Positions 8,397 through 16,939 of a stretch of 32,331 nt of DNA are shown here, piece by piece (positions within the stretch are counted from its first letter, which is position 1; each line of letters starts with the position of its first letter). The position numbers and the translations under genes are program-made. Below the pieces are notes generated by a model that saw only the letters and a program-made list of their open reading frames with translations, was not told the DNA's origin and did no database searches. Source of the stretch: Candidatus Brocadia sp. (GTDB taxonomy: Bacteria; Planctomycetota; Brocadiia; Brocadiales; Brocadiaceae); the NCBI GenBank assembly GCA_013360945.1, contig JABWAQ010000053.1, forward strand, positions 1 to 32,331. The letters run 5' to 3'.

Positions 8397-8831
8397 TTAT
8401 AATTCCAAAAATATCTTTAAATTGTTTAACAGAATAATCAGGCTTAATGTATTTATCGCGCTCTTTGAGATATGCTTGATAATGTCTTCCATCTCCAATT
8501 GCAGATAATACGCTTCATCTTCAGAACAGTTAATTAATCCGGCAATCATTTTTGCTGCGTGTTTTCGTCCCTGTAATACAAGAGTACCGCTACAGTCATA
8601 AAGGGTATCGTCCAGATCAAATATGATGGTGCGAGCATTGTTGCCGTGTGCTTGAATGTATAAACAGTCGTCATGAATAGACACTTTTTTCTGGGACCGA
8701 CGTACTACTATTATTAAATCAAGATCTGCTGTCAATCTTACGACACCGTGCAATACAAGGGCGACCCCGCCGACAACAATATAGTCGATATGGCTTTTAT
8801 TTAATTTATCAAAAATAGATTCATAAAACAT
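8397..8831 (-). pseudogene. Chimeric remnant: nucleotidyltransferase start joined to HAD phosphatase start
   Basis: The 144-residue open frame is made of two unrelated truncated domains. Residues 1-52 resemble the start of a MNT/AbiEii-like nucleotidyltransferase (IDYIVVGGVALVLHG, then LTADLDLII), but the domain stops after the first acidic motif. Residues of about 76-115 resemble the start of a HAD phosphatase or pyrimidine nucleotidase (IIFDLDDTLYDCSGTLVLQG, with both Asp of HAD motif I). HAD motifs II-IV are missing, and the last 30 or so residues look like out-of-frame sequence. The ATG lies 1 nt after the alpha-glucan phosphorylase stop, so it may still be translated. Neither half can be catalytically complete; I read it as the scar of a deletion that joined two genes. 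Confidence 0.7.
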
Positions 8832-8832
8832 T

Positions 8833-10530
8833 TTATCTTATATACGCCTCTGTCACATACCGGCGCATCATGCGGTGAGTATTAAAATAATAGGCAATTT
8901 TGCCGATAGAACTTTTCATAATTTTTATCCATTGGCTTCTATCGCCGTAATACATCGGAATAATGATATTTTCTAATTTGTTATACAAGTCCTCGGCATC
9001 TGTTATGTCGCTAACATTTATGAGTGTAGATTCAAGTGGTTTTGGGCCGATAGACCAACCGGTAATTCCTTCAATGTGCCCCTCTATCCACCATCCATCC
9101 AGGATACTAAAATTGATTACCCCATTGTGCGCAGCCTTCATACCGCTGGTACCAGATGCCTCTCGCGGGCGCAAGGGGGTATTAAGCCAGATATCCACTC
9201 CTGAGACTAATTTTAAGGCCTTTTCCATGTCGTAATTCTTCAAAAAAATGATTTTAATTCTATCATCAATTATTTTTGCGAACTCGATAATTTTTTTAAT
9301 GATGTCCTTGCCGGGGCTATCTTTCGGGTGAGCCTTCCCTGCATAGATAATTTGAATCCTTCCCTTTTCTCCCAGTTTGAGGAGCCGTTCCAGATTTGAA
9401 AACATTAAATCAGCCCTTTTGTATGAAGTAAATCTCCTCGCGAAGCCAATGGTAAGCACATCTGGACTAAGCTCTATGCCCGCCACACTCTTTCCGTAAT
9501 TTACCAGATCTTTTTTAGCGCAAGAATGGGCCGCCCACAATTCCTCGTCAGGGATATTCTCGGCGCGAACAAACAACTCGGGTTCATTCGCCCAACCGGG
9601 GATGTACTTGTCATACAATTGCTTAAAACTATCACACGTCCACGTAAATGAATGAACACCATTGGTAATGGCATTGATCTCGTAACCGGGGAATAAGACC
9701 TTAGAAACTTCCCCGTGTTTTTTGGCAACGCCATTTACATATTTACTCAGATTTAATGCAAGGTGCGTCATATTGAGATAATGTTCACCTCCAAGTCTTT
9801 TCAGTAGCTCCAAGGGAACAATTTCACCAAGAACTTTTTTTACGAGGTCGTAAGAAAACCGATCGTGACCAGCTTCGATGGGGGTATGAGTTGTGAATAC
9901 ACACAAATCTCTTACGGTATCAGTATCCCAGATCCATCGTTCGTCCCAAACGCTTTCAACGTCTTTCTTGTGCATCAGAAGTAGTTCGAGCACTAATAAG
10001 CTGGCGTGTCCTTCATTCATATGGTACTTTTTGATACGGAATCCAAGGGCGCGAAGCATGCGTACCCCACCAATACCGAGGATGATCTCCTGTTTTAGCC
10101 GGTAATGCATATCGCCACCGTATAAAAAGGCAGTAATCTCCCGGTCTTCTTTTGTATTTTCTTCAACATCTGTATCGAGAAAGAGGACATCCGCTTCTCC
10201 ACCGGTAATGCTCTGCACCTGATAGCGCCATGCTACAATATAAACATCGCGTCCCTCAATTTGCACCTTTATCTTTTTAGACAGGCGTATCATAAATTTG
10301 GAGGGATCCCAATCTATTGGATATTCAATTTGCCTTCCGTCGCTGTCAATATCCTGGCGAAAGTAGCCCTTTTTTGAGATCAAAGTGACAGCAACAATTG
10401 GTATCTTAAGATCCGCGCTTGATTTAATGGTGTCCCCGGCAAGAACACCCAGACCACCGCTATAGGTTGGTATACTGTTGGAAAGGCCAATTTCCATGGA
10501 AAAATAGGCTATTTTTGCTTCGTTATTCAT
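8833..10530 (-). CDS. glgP: Alpha-glucan (glycogen) phosphorylase, short form
   Basis: This 565-residue GT35 enzyme releases glucose-1-phosphate from glycogen or maltodextrin. It begins IAYFSMEIGLSNSIPTYSGG, the start of the short archaeal/thermophile-type alpha-glucan phosphorylases, which lack much of the N-terminal regulatory domain of the 800-850-residue forms. YHMNEGHAS (169-177) and RRFTSYKRA (365-373) are substrate and phosphate regions. EASGTSGMKAAHNG carries the pyridoxal-phosphate lysine, K465. It lies 35 nt downstream of lpdA on the same strand and just before the chimeric remnant. Glycogen storage is known in anammox bacteria, so a reserve-mobilising role fits. The start ATG has no strong Shine-Dalgarno. 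Confidence 0.93.
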   Translation of the reverse strand: MNNEAKIAYFSMEIGLSNSIPTYSGGLGVLAGDTIKSSADLKIPIVAVTLISKKGYFRQDIDSDGRQIEYPIDWDPSKFMIRLSKKIKVQIEGRDVYIVAWRYQVQSITGGEADVLFLDTDVEENTKEDREITAFLYGGDMHYRLKQEIILGIGGVRMLRALGFRIKKYHMNEGHASLLVLELLLMHKKDVESVWDERWIWDTDTVRDLCVFTTHTPIEAGHDRFSYDLVKKVLGEIVPLELLKRLGGEHYLNMTHLALNLSKYVNGVAKKHGEVSKVLFPGYEINAITNGVHSFTWTCDSFKQLYDKYIPGWANEPELFVRAENIPDEELWAAHSCAKKDLVNYGKSVAGIELSPDVLTIGFARRFTSYKRADLMFSNLERLLKLGEKGRIQIIYAGKAHPKDSPGKDIIKKIIEFAKIIDDRIKIIFLKNYDMEKALKLVSGVDIWLNTPLRPREASGTSGMKAAHNGVINFSILDGWWIEGHIEGITGWSIGPKPLESTLINVSDITDAEDLYNKLENIIIPMYYGDRSQWIKIMKSSIGKIAYYFNTHRMMRRYVTEAYIR

Positions 10531-10565
10531 GTAAGATAGGACACGTTAATTTGTCAAAGTTATAA

Positions 10566-11999
10566 TCATATATGTATAGGTTTATCAACGGCTGCATGGG
10601 CAGCTTCTAAAATGGCCTCAGAGAGGGTAGGGTGCGGAAATATCGTATTCGTCAATTCGAGCGCTGTTCCTTCCAGGATTGTGGAAAGTGACATACCCCA
10701 CATAAATTCACCCGCATCTGGGCCTATGGCATGCACTCCCACTATCTCACCATATTTTTCATCCGTAATGATCTTGATAAACCCATCCTCATACTCACCA
10801 TCAATAATGGCCTTACTATTAGCAATGAGTGGAAATTTTCCTACCTTTGTTTTGTATCCTTTCTTTTCCGCTTCTTCTTGAGTAAGACCCATACCCGCTA
10901 CCTGTGGGAAGCAATACGTCACTCCAGGTATGTTCTGGTAATTTATTGGAATGGGTTCTTTGCCTGCTATATGAGAAACTGCCACTTGCCCTTCGTTTGA
11001 TGCCTTATGGGCAAGAAGGGGGGGGCCGGTAATATCTCCTATTGCAAAGAGTCCCTCCTGGACTGTTTCCATGACTTCACTGGTTTGCAAATATTTTCCT
11101 TTGAAACGCAATGAGAATTTTTCAATGCCAATATTGGCCAGGGCGGGTCTTCTGCCTAAAGCAAGGAGCAAAAGATCTGCTCTGACAAATTCTTTATTTT
11201 CAATTTCGGAAGGGGGGGGAGATGTGTTATTTTTTTTCTTTATTTCTACCTGAACACCATTATCAATTATGACATTTTCTAACGAGGTGTTTGTCAAGGT
11301 ATCGATGCCTCTTTTATTAAAAATTTTTCGTAAAGTGGCGCTGATTTCTTTGTCTTCTGCAGGGAGGATGTCATCCATAAGTTCGACAATAGTTACCTTG
11401 GTACCGAGGACATTAAAGAGATGCGCAAATTCAATTCCAACTGCACCGCCACCAGCTATAATTATGGACTTTGGAATTTCTTCCTGCATTAAAATGTCAT
11501 CACTGGTAAGCACGTGTTTCCCATCGTGCAGAATTGTATCTGGAATGAATGGAACTGATCCCGTAGCCAGGATAACATTTTTTGCAATTATCTTGCCGAT
11601 ATCCGTTCCGTTTTTTTTGATTAAAACATTGCCTGGTGGCGTGAGCTGTCCTTCACCATGGAAAACCTCTACACCATTCTTCTTGAGGAGAAATTGTGTA
11701 CCTTGAAATAATCGATTAACGACGGCCTCTTTACGCCGATGAAACTGTGGATAATTAATCCTTATATTATCAATGGTAATTCCACATTCGTGCGCCTTGA
11801 GAAATCGCAGGTAGAGGTCAGCGGAATGGAGCAATACCTTTGTTGGGATACAACCCTGATGTAAACATGTACCGCCAACTTTATCCTTTTCGACGAGGGC
11901 GGTTTTTATTCCTAGTTGAGCGGCTTTTATCGCTGCAACATAACCACCCGGCCCGCCACCAATGATTGCCAGATCAAATGTCGAAGCTCCTTCAGGCAA
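10566..11999 (-). CDS. lpdA: Dihydrolipoyl dehydrogenase
   Basis: This 477-residue FAD disulfide oxidoreductase is the E3 component of 2-oxoacid dehydrogenase or glycine cleavage complexes. IIGGGPGGY (12-20) binds FAD. GGTCLHQGCIPTK gives the redox pair Cys45/Cys50. IIAGGGAVGIEFAHLF binds NAD. FPHPTLSE gives the His456/Glu461 pair at the dimer interface. No E1, E2 or lipoyl proteins are next to it. The start is TTG at 11997-11999, preceded by GGAGG at 5-nt spacing inside the tail of the 42-residue ORF just upstream, so translation is probably coupled. A Pro/Asn/Lys-rich stretch (around NNTSPPPSEIENK) before the AD-LLLALGRRP motif is longer than in most family members and is encoded by a C-run sequence. 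Confidence 0.94.
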   Translation of the reverse strand: MPEGASTFDLAIIGGGPGGYVAAIKAAQLGIKTALVEKDKVGGTCLHQGCIPTKVLLHSADLYLRFLKAHECGITIDNIRINYPQFHRRKEAVVNRLFQGTQFLLKKNGVEVFHGEGQLTPPGNVLIKKNGTDIGKIIAKNVILATGSVPFIPDTILHDGKHVLTSDDILMQEEIPKSIIIAGGGAVGIEFAHLFNVLGTKVTIVELMDDILPAEDKEISATLRKIFNKRGIDTLTNTSLENVIIDNGVQVEIKKKNNTSPPPSEIENKEFVRADLLLLALGRRPALANIGIEKFSLRFKGKYLQTSEVMETVQEGLFAIGDITGPPLLAHKASNEGQVAVSHIAGKEPIPINYQNIPGVTYCFPQVAGMGLTQEEAEKKGYKTKVGKFPLIANSKAIIDGEYEDGFIKIITDEKYGEIVGVHAIGPDAGEFMWGMSLSTILEGTALELTNTIFPHPTLSEAILEAAHAAVDKPIHI

Positions 12000-12128
12000 T
12001 TATCCCTCCTTTTTCCAGGTGAACAGGATAACGAATATCAACGCAATGGCAACAATCATCATCACTTTTGGACTAATGTCCGGAATGATTGATTTTTCCA
12101 TGGACAGGGATAATAATTTGCCTATCAT
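12000..12128 (-). CDS. 42-residue single-span membrane peptide
   Basis: A short frame runs from ATG (12126-12128) to TAA (12000-12002). It is preceded by a perfect AAGGAGGTG (12137-12145 on the plus strand as its complement) at good spacing. The product starts MIGKLLSLSMEKSIIPDISP. It then has one hydrophobic span of about 17 residues (VMMIVAIALIFVILFTW) and the tail KKEG, so it looks like a small inner-membrane protein with a charged C-terminus. It ends directly before the TTG start of lpdA and shares its ribosome-binding region. No family was recognised. Shine-Dalgarno strength, the hydrophobic span and operon position make it more likely real than chance. Confidence 0.7.
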   Translation of the reverse strand: MIGKLLSLSMEKSIIPDISPKVMMIVAIALIFVILFTWKKEG

Positions 12129-12172
12129 AATAATTTCACCTCCTTTTTAAATGAAAAATTTACAGGCAAAGA

Positions 12173-12589
12173 TCAATTACGTAAAAGATATTTGTCAGAG
12201 TGAGTTACTCTATGTAAATCCATGATATTTATTACCTTTATCTTCAATTGGTACTCTTCCTGTGGGCATTCCTTTTCTATCTCCTCCAACTCCGGTGCGT
12301 AACCATTTAAAACGGCAACTACAGTCTGTGAAACCGCTTTGCCGATAATTTGATAACCCGTATCGGACTTTGCATCATAGATGGCAATGGATATATGGGG
12401 ATTTTTTTGAATATTTTCAATCGTTTTTCTGCAAAACCATGACTTGAAAGCTATATGCTCATTATCAGGCAAAAAAACCAAATCCTTCGCTACCGCAAGA
12501 TGTACTTCTCCCTTTCGATTAGATGTTGCCACATAAAAGAGTGCAACTTTCCTGCTAAAATTTTTAATTCGGCCCAGAACTTCTTCCAT
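12173..12589 (-). CDS. Pyridoxamine 5'-phosphate oxidase-like FMN-binding protein
   Basis: This protein of about 138 residues has a split-barrel flavin fold of the PNPOx-like type. The elements are ALFYVATSNRKGEVHLAVA, then LVFLPDNEHIAFKSWFCRKTIENIQKNPHISIAIYD, then GYQIIGKAV. The order strand - HLA - KTIENIQKNPHISI is typical of small FMN reductase or haem-utilisation-type members. The substrate is unknown. ATG 12589 (MEEVLGRI) is chosen over the longest open frame at 12634 because the latter would start inside the perfect hairpin 12620-12660. It is followed 44 nt later by the 42-residue ORF and lpdA on the same strand, so it probably heads that operon. Confidence 0.75.
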   Translation of the reverse strand: MEEVLGRIKNFSRKVALFYVATSNRKGEVHLAVAKDLVFLPDNEHIAFKSWFCRKTIENIQKNPHISIAIYDAKSDTGYQIIGKAVSQTVVAVLNGYAPELEEIEKECPQEEYQLKIKVINIMDLHRVTHSDKYLLRN

Positions 12590-12619
12590 CAGATTCCCAC
12601 CGAACACAAAATTCATACG

Positions 12620-12660
12620 ATAAAGGCACATCAAATGCTTTATGATTGATGTGCCTTTAT
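12620..12660 (-). terminator. Hairpin at the end of the lipid operon
   Basis: A perfect 15-bp inverted repeat (12620-12634 and 12646-12660, arm ATAAAGGCACATCAA) has an 11-nt loop. It lies 40 nt after the stop of the radical SAM gene. On the minus strand the stem ends CCTTTAT, a weak U-rich end. It is a plausible intrinsic terminator and the only strong hairpin between the lipid operon and the next operon. It could also act on the start region of the PNPOx-like gene. Confidence 0.55.
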
Positions 12661-12699
12661 AAGTCTCGTTATTTTAGGAATGCGTATCCAATTAAGATG

Positions 12700-14160
12700 C
12701 TATGTAGTGACCGTCTCCATAAGTGGTTTTGAAACAGTTACAGCACTTGACTTATACCAGTCGTTGTAATAATCGCCAGAATCATATAATTCTTTTAAGT
12801 TCTGTAAGACTTGCTCGAACACTTGTTTCCAGTCAGAACCTACCCTGAATGCGAACATGGAATTTCTCGGATTCTTCGTTGTCTTGATAGAATTTCTGAA
12901 ACGTGTTCTTAGGTTATCGCCGGCGTAAATATGATCGTATATATATTGCATACCTTCAATAAAATCTTCTAACGTCATATCTACTAAACGATGCACCACG
13001 TGGGCCGTATCATAATATTGCCAATCCTCTGGATAATTCTTCCTGAAAATCCTCTTTTCGGAATCCAACCTTGCATAAAGCTGTGTCTTTGGGAAAGGGC
13101 AGTTAATACCGAAAGTCAGGATATCAATATTATTTTCTAATATAAAATCAGCCATTCTTTTAAAGGAATCTTTATCGTCTCCATCGGCTCCAAACACTAC
13201 TGAACCCCAAACGACCAGGCCGGCATTGTGTATCTTTTGGATACAATCAAAATAACTGTCGGTACCCAACTTGAGATTTACCCGCTTATTCATCTTCTGC
13301 AAAACAGCTTCGTTAGTAGATTCAATACCGATAAGCATACCAAAATTGCCACTCTTTGCCATATAATCCAATGTTTCCGGGTCCTGAGAAATATTTAAAG
13401 CAGTAAACCCCAGCCAATCTTTGTGAATACCGCGTTCTACCATTCCCTTGAAAAGATCTCTTGCCCTCTCGTTTGATTTCTTACCATGGCCGTAAAAGTT
13501 ATCCTCTGCCAGCATTAAACCTTTGTAATCGGTTGCGGCCATTTCATCAAGCACATCTTCATAAGGTCTTTCTCTGAATTTTCTACCCTGGAAGGTAGGC
13601 ACACTGCAGAAATCACAATAGTTCGGACATCCCTTTGTTGTGACAATAGAAGAAAATTTATAATTGTATTTCTTCTTCATGAATTCCCGATTCGGATAAA
13701 CCCTTTTCATTAAACTCAGAGGCGGTAATCCGCCTTGATAAATCTTTTTCAGTTTTCCCTCTTCAAAATCTTTTATGACCTGTGGCCATACCTCTTCCGC
13801 CTCACCCACAAAAACAGAGTCAACATAATTTGCTGCTTCTTCCGGCATTACCGATGCGTGTATCCCACCCATGATTACCGTCATACCTTTTTTTCTACAG
13901 GCAGCAGCAATCTTGTAGGCCCTGGGAGATTGATACGTTACCGCTGTAATACACACAAGATCAACGGGCTTAAAGGTAATTTCACCATTATCGTCTATTG
14001 CTAATTCGAGATTCTCATCAATAACGTCAAATTCCCAATCACCTGGCGTGAGGGCGGCAATATAAGCAAGGTTCAAGGGCATTTGGACGATTACCGTAAT
14101 GCTCTCTTCTCCGTGCCTGCCAGGTTTGTGCGGGTTAATCAACATCATTTTTCTTTTCAT
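12700..14160 (-). CDS. B12-binding-domain radical SAM protein of the putative ladderane operon
   Basis: This 486-residue protein has two domains. Residues of about 5-150 form a cobalamin-binding Rossmann fold (LINPHKPGRHG, DVIDE, MGGIHASVMPEEA), without the DxHxxG lower-ligand motif of base-off enzymes. Residues 170-400 are a radical SAM barrel with KGCPNYCDFCS, giving cluster cysteines C178, C182 and C185. The B12-rSAM superfamily includes BchE (an anaerobic ring-forming oxygenase), methyltransferases and ring-contracting enzymes, so formation of C-C bonds or ring closure is chemically plausible. It is the last gene of the operon. Its GGGAGGT Shine-Dalgarno overlaps the stop of the desaturase gene. 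The actual reaction is unknown. Confidence 0.9.
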   Translation of the reverse strand: MKRKMMLINPHKPGRHGEESITVIVQMPLNLAYIAALTPGDWEFDVIDENLELAIDDNGEITFKPVDLVCITAVTYQSPRAYKIAAACRKKGMTVIMGGIHASVMPEEAANYVDSVFVGEAEEVWPQVIKDFEEGKLKKIYQGGLPPLSLMKRVYPNREFMKKKYNYKFSSIVTTKGCPNYCDFCSVPTFQGRKFRERPYEDVLDEMAATDYKGLMLAEDNFYGHGKKSNERARDLFKGMVERGIHKDWLGFTALNISQDPETLDYMAKSGNFGMLIGIESTNEAVLQKMNKRVNLKLGTDSYFDCIQKIHNAGLVVWGSVVFGADGDDKDSFKRMADFILENNIDILTFGINCPFPKTQLYARLDSEKRIFRKNYPEDWQYYDTAHVVHRLVDMTLEDFIEGMQYIYDHIYAGDNLRTRFRNSIKTTKNPRNSMFAFRVGSDWKQVFEQVLQNLKELYDSGDYYNDWYKSSAVTVSKPLMETVTT

Positions 14161-14167
14161 AAATTAT

Positions 14168-15622
14168 TTACCTCCCATTCTCCAGAATTAAATTAGCAAC
14201 GCCCCAACCCGAAGAAACTACGGCACAAACGCCAGGACCTGGCCTTGTCCAATGACCGGTCAAATACAGATTGTCAATGGGCGCCCTGGGGGGAAGTCTA
14301 TTTTCCCATATTTGATCCACAGAGACCGCCCAGCCGTAAGCGGCTCCATGTGTGTTTGACGTATACCGCTCCAGGGTTTTTGGAGTAGCCGCATCTCTTA
14401 CTTCAACATGCTTTTTTATATCTGGCACATATTCCTCTAATCGATTTATCGTGCTTTCCGTCATAGTTTCTTTAAAAGATTTCCAATCGGTAACGTCTTT
14501 AGATTCTCCGCTCTTAGTGTAAACAACCGCAGAAATTATTTGCTTGTTCGGCGGGGCAAGCGTTTGACATATCTTTGTCGGTACCGATACATACATCCAC
14601 TCACCATCCAGAGAATTTATATCCTTGGCCGTATGATAAAACCCTCTTTTTAATTTGCTTAAATCTATATCTTCTCCAATGCCCAGGTATAAAAGGAAAA
14701 AAGAACAACTTTCCTTCATTCCCTCAATTCTTTGAAGAAACGGCATAGGTACTTTACCCTGTAGTAATTCAAAGAAAGTTTGCCGGGCATCAATATTTGA
14801 GACAACCAATTTTGATAGTATCTCTTTGCCATCTTCTAATTTAACACCACTTACGGTTTTGCCATTCAATAAGATTTGTTCGGCTCTGGATGATAGCATA
14901 ATATGTCCGCCAAAATCAATAAATTTCTCAAAAATTGCATTAGTAAACTCTTGTGTACCGCCAACGGGAAAAAAGGCGCCGTCTTTGAGATAGTTAATCA
15001 TCATTTGACACATGCCAATAGCAGAAGCTTGGGTAGGGGGGAGTCCTATGTAGCCCCATTGACCAGAAAGTATCATCTTGAGCTCGACATCCTTTAAAAA
15101 GATGTTCAACATCTCATCATACGTCAGGTCTTTGTATTTACCAATAATTTGACTTTTTTCGTTGTTGAACGTTGCACGGTAAAGTTTTATAAAATCCCGG
15201 AAGAAATCCCTGATGTTGTCCTTTTCCCATGGATAGCGATCCTGTAAGCGTATGATATATTCATCCAAATCTGCCGGGATTTCTATGGTGAAGTCAGGAA
15301 AAATCAGATGGTCCATTGGATCGAGAGGGTAAAAATCCATCTCTATTCCCAGCTTCTTAAGGCAAAGACCAACAATTCCCCATTTTCCGCAACCGCCTAT
15401 ATGATGAACAGCCGCGTCGAAGTTAAAACCTTTCCTTTTAAAAGAAGTGCAATAGCCACCAGGGACAAAATGTTGTTCCACGATGAGAACCTTTTTCCCG
15501 TTTTTAGCAAGAAATGCACCACAAACCAAACCGGCTATGCCTGCTCCAATCACAATCGTATCATAATAAGGATACAACATATCCTTTTTTGTGGATTGAA
15601 TACGCAGGTTGGAAGGCATCAT
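14168..15622 (-). CDS. CrtI-like FAD-dependent desaturase/isomerase
   Basis: This 484-residue protein belongs to the phytoene desaturase/carotenoid isomerase superfamily. The FAD motif is IVIGAGIAGLVCGAFLAKNG (23-42, GxGxxG at 26-31), followed by VEQHFVPGGYCTSFKRKGF and DAAVHHIGG. The end, NLYLTGHWTRPGPGV, then the AVVSSGWGVA region, is the family C-terminus. Known members desaturate or isomerise long polyenes in membranes without O2, using FAD or quinones. In an operon with ACP and ketoacyl synthases the natural substrate is probably an acyl chain rather than a carotenoid; no phytoene synthase is present. Its ATG lies 3 nt after the stop of the KS-beta-like gene, so expression is coupled. 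The start could be either of two adjacent ATG codons. Confidence 0.88.
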   Translation of the reverse strand: MMPSNLRIQSTKKDMLYPYYDTIVIGAGIAGLVCGAFLAKNGKKVLIVEQHFVPGGYCTSFKRKGFNFDAAVHHIGGCGKWGIVGLCLKKLGIEMDFYPLDPMDHLIFPDFTIEIPADLDEYIIRLQDRYPWEKDNIRDFFRDFIKLYRATFNNEKSQIIGKYKDLTYDEMLNIFLKDVELKMILSGQWGYIGLPPTQASAIGMCQMMINYLKDGAFFPVGGTQEFTNAIFEKFIDFGGHIMLSSRAEQILLNGKTVSGVKLEDGKEILSKLVVSNIDARQTFFELLQGKVPMPFLQRIEGMKESCSFFLLYLGIGEDIDLSKLKRGFYHTAKDINSLDGEWMYVSVPTKICQTLAPPNKQIISAVVYTKSGESKDVTDWKSFKETMTESTINRLEEYVPDIKKHVEVRDAATPKTLERYTSNTHGAAYGWAVSVDQIWENRLPPRAPIDNLYLTGHWTRPGPGVCAVVSSGWGVANLILENGR

Positions 15623-15625
15623 GAA

Positions 15626-16867
15626 CTATGATTTGTATTTGGAAATAATTAAGGACGAATTATTACCCAATCGGGAGAAGGAATTAATGAGGACATTTTT
15701 AACCGGTAAAACTCGCGCGGTATTGGCTACATAATCTAAGTCACACTCCGGATCGGGTTCCTTGTAGTTAATGGTGGGGGGAATTGTGTGGGTATTGATG
15801 GACATTGCAGCGGCTATCGTTTGTAACGCACCTGAAGCGTCATAACATTCGCCGGTCATAGACTTGATGGCGGTTACAGGAATAAGACTTGCCCTCATTC
15901 CGAAGACCTCTTTGATGACCCTGGTTTCCATGGCATCGCCATAGACGCCCGAGTAAGCATTGGCAGATATGTACGAAATATCATTCAGTGTCAGATTGGC
16001 ATCTGCAATAGCACCCAGGATAGCCCTTTTGTTGCCGTCTATTTGATAATCTTTACTGACGGCCATTTTGGGGTCAAATGCGGTTCTGTAACCCTTAATC
16101 TCTGCGTAGATATGTGCATTTCTCTTCAGTGCGTCTTCCAGGGTTTCGAGGATGACCAATGCTGCCGCCTCACCAATTATCATCCCATTGCGCCTTTTAT
16201 CAAAAGGTGCACAAATTTCCAAAGTCCCATGTTTGCTTCCTGATAAAATTTTGGAATTATGTGCCCCCCAAAATATATCATGAGTTAATCCGTGTACGCC
16301 TCCTGCAACGACAGCCTTTACCCGGCCCATTCGAAGGAAATCAGCGGCATAAATAATGGCATCGATGCTGCTGGTTACACCGTTCGAGATGGTTGTATTC
16401 AGCCCTGTTGCCTTGCAAAAAATAGAAGCGCGGCTTGCCGGGGCATTCAGCACGGTATTAGGGAAGTCCATAGGATTGACATAATTAGGGCCTTCACGCA
16501 ATGACTGAAAATCAAAAGAACTGATACTATCAATGCTTCCATACGTAGAGCCAACGACAATACCCAATTCGTCACCATTGTACGTATTGTTTTCCAGGTT
16601 GGCGTCTTTAATGGCTAAGATCGTTGCAGATGATACAAGGAGGGAAGTTCTGTCGATATGACGTATCCCTTTTTGCCCAAGGTAAACCTTCGCATCGAAA
16701 TCAGAAATCTCACCGGCTTGTTTACTATTGAATTTACTTACATCAAATAAGGTAATGGGTTTAATGCCCGACACGCCGTTTGTTAAATTTTGCCAAAAAA
16801 CATCCTTGCCTATCCCGATCGGTGAGATAACAGAAACACCGGTAATGACAATTCTCGTTTTTTCCAT
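15626..16867 (-). CDS. Ketoacyl synthase-like protein lacking the catalytic triad (KS-beta/CLF-like)
   Basis: This thiolase-fold protein of about 413 residues is clearly homologous to the FabF-type gene upstream (same blocks AGGVHG, CAPFDKRRNGMIIGEAAALVILE, and [18 protein letters not shown]). All three active-site residues are changed. Residue numbers count from the longer start MRFEMEK. The TACA nucleophile region reads TTISNGVTSS, placing Val168 at the Cys position. HGTGT reads NAYSG (Asn307 for His). GHTMGA reads GECYDA (Glu344 for His). It therefore cannot condense acyl chains itself. The nearest precedent is the chain-length-factor subunit (KS-beta) that pairs with an active KS-alpha in type II polyketide synthases. 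ATG 16867 (MEKTRIVITG) is chosen because TGAGG lies at correct spacing; a second ATG at 16879 would add four residues. Confidence 0.88.
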   Translation of the reverse strand: MEKTRIVITGVSVISPIGIGKDVFWQNLTNGVSGIKPITLFDVSKFNSKQAGEISDFDAKVYLGQKGIRHIDRTSLLVSSATILAIKDANLENNTYNGDELGIVVGSTYGSIDSISSFDFQSLREGPNYVNPMDFPNTVLNAPASRASIFCKATGLNTTISNGVTSSIDAIIYAADFLRMGRVKAVVAGGVHGLTHDIFWGAHNSKILSGSKHGTLEICAPFDKRRNGMIIGEAAALVILETLEDALKRNAHIYAEIKGYRTAFDPKMAVSKDYQIDGNKRAILGAIADANLTLNDISYISANAYSGVYGDAMETRVIKEVFGMRASLIPVTAIKSMTGECYDASGALQTIAAAMSINTHTIPPTINYKEPDPECDLDYVANTARVLPVKNVLINSFSRLGNNSSLIISKYKS

Positions 16868-16939
16868 CTCAAACCTCATTCTAAGCGCCTAACTCAACGC
16901 AGTCTCCGGTCCACGGGAACCGGGTTCGTTTTTTATGTT

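Noticed and set aside
11200-11240. C-run in lpdA as another inserted dispersed repeat
   Set aside because: Only a short C-run with no flanking similarity to the other G-run motifs; could be ordinary loop variation.
11269-11706. 145-residue open frame on the plus strand
   Set aside because: Antisense shadow of lpdA; the minus-strand protein has all family motifs.
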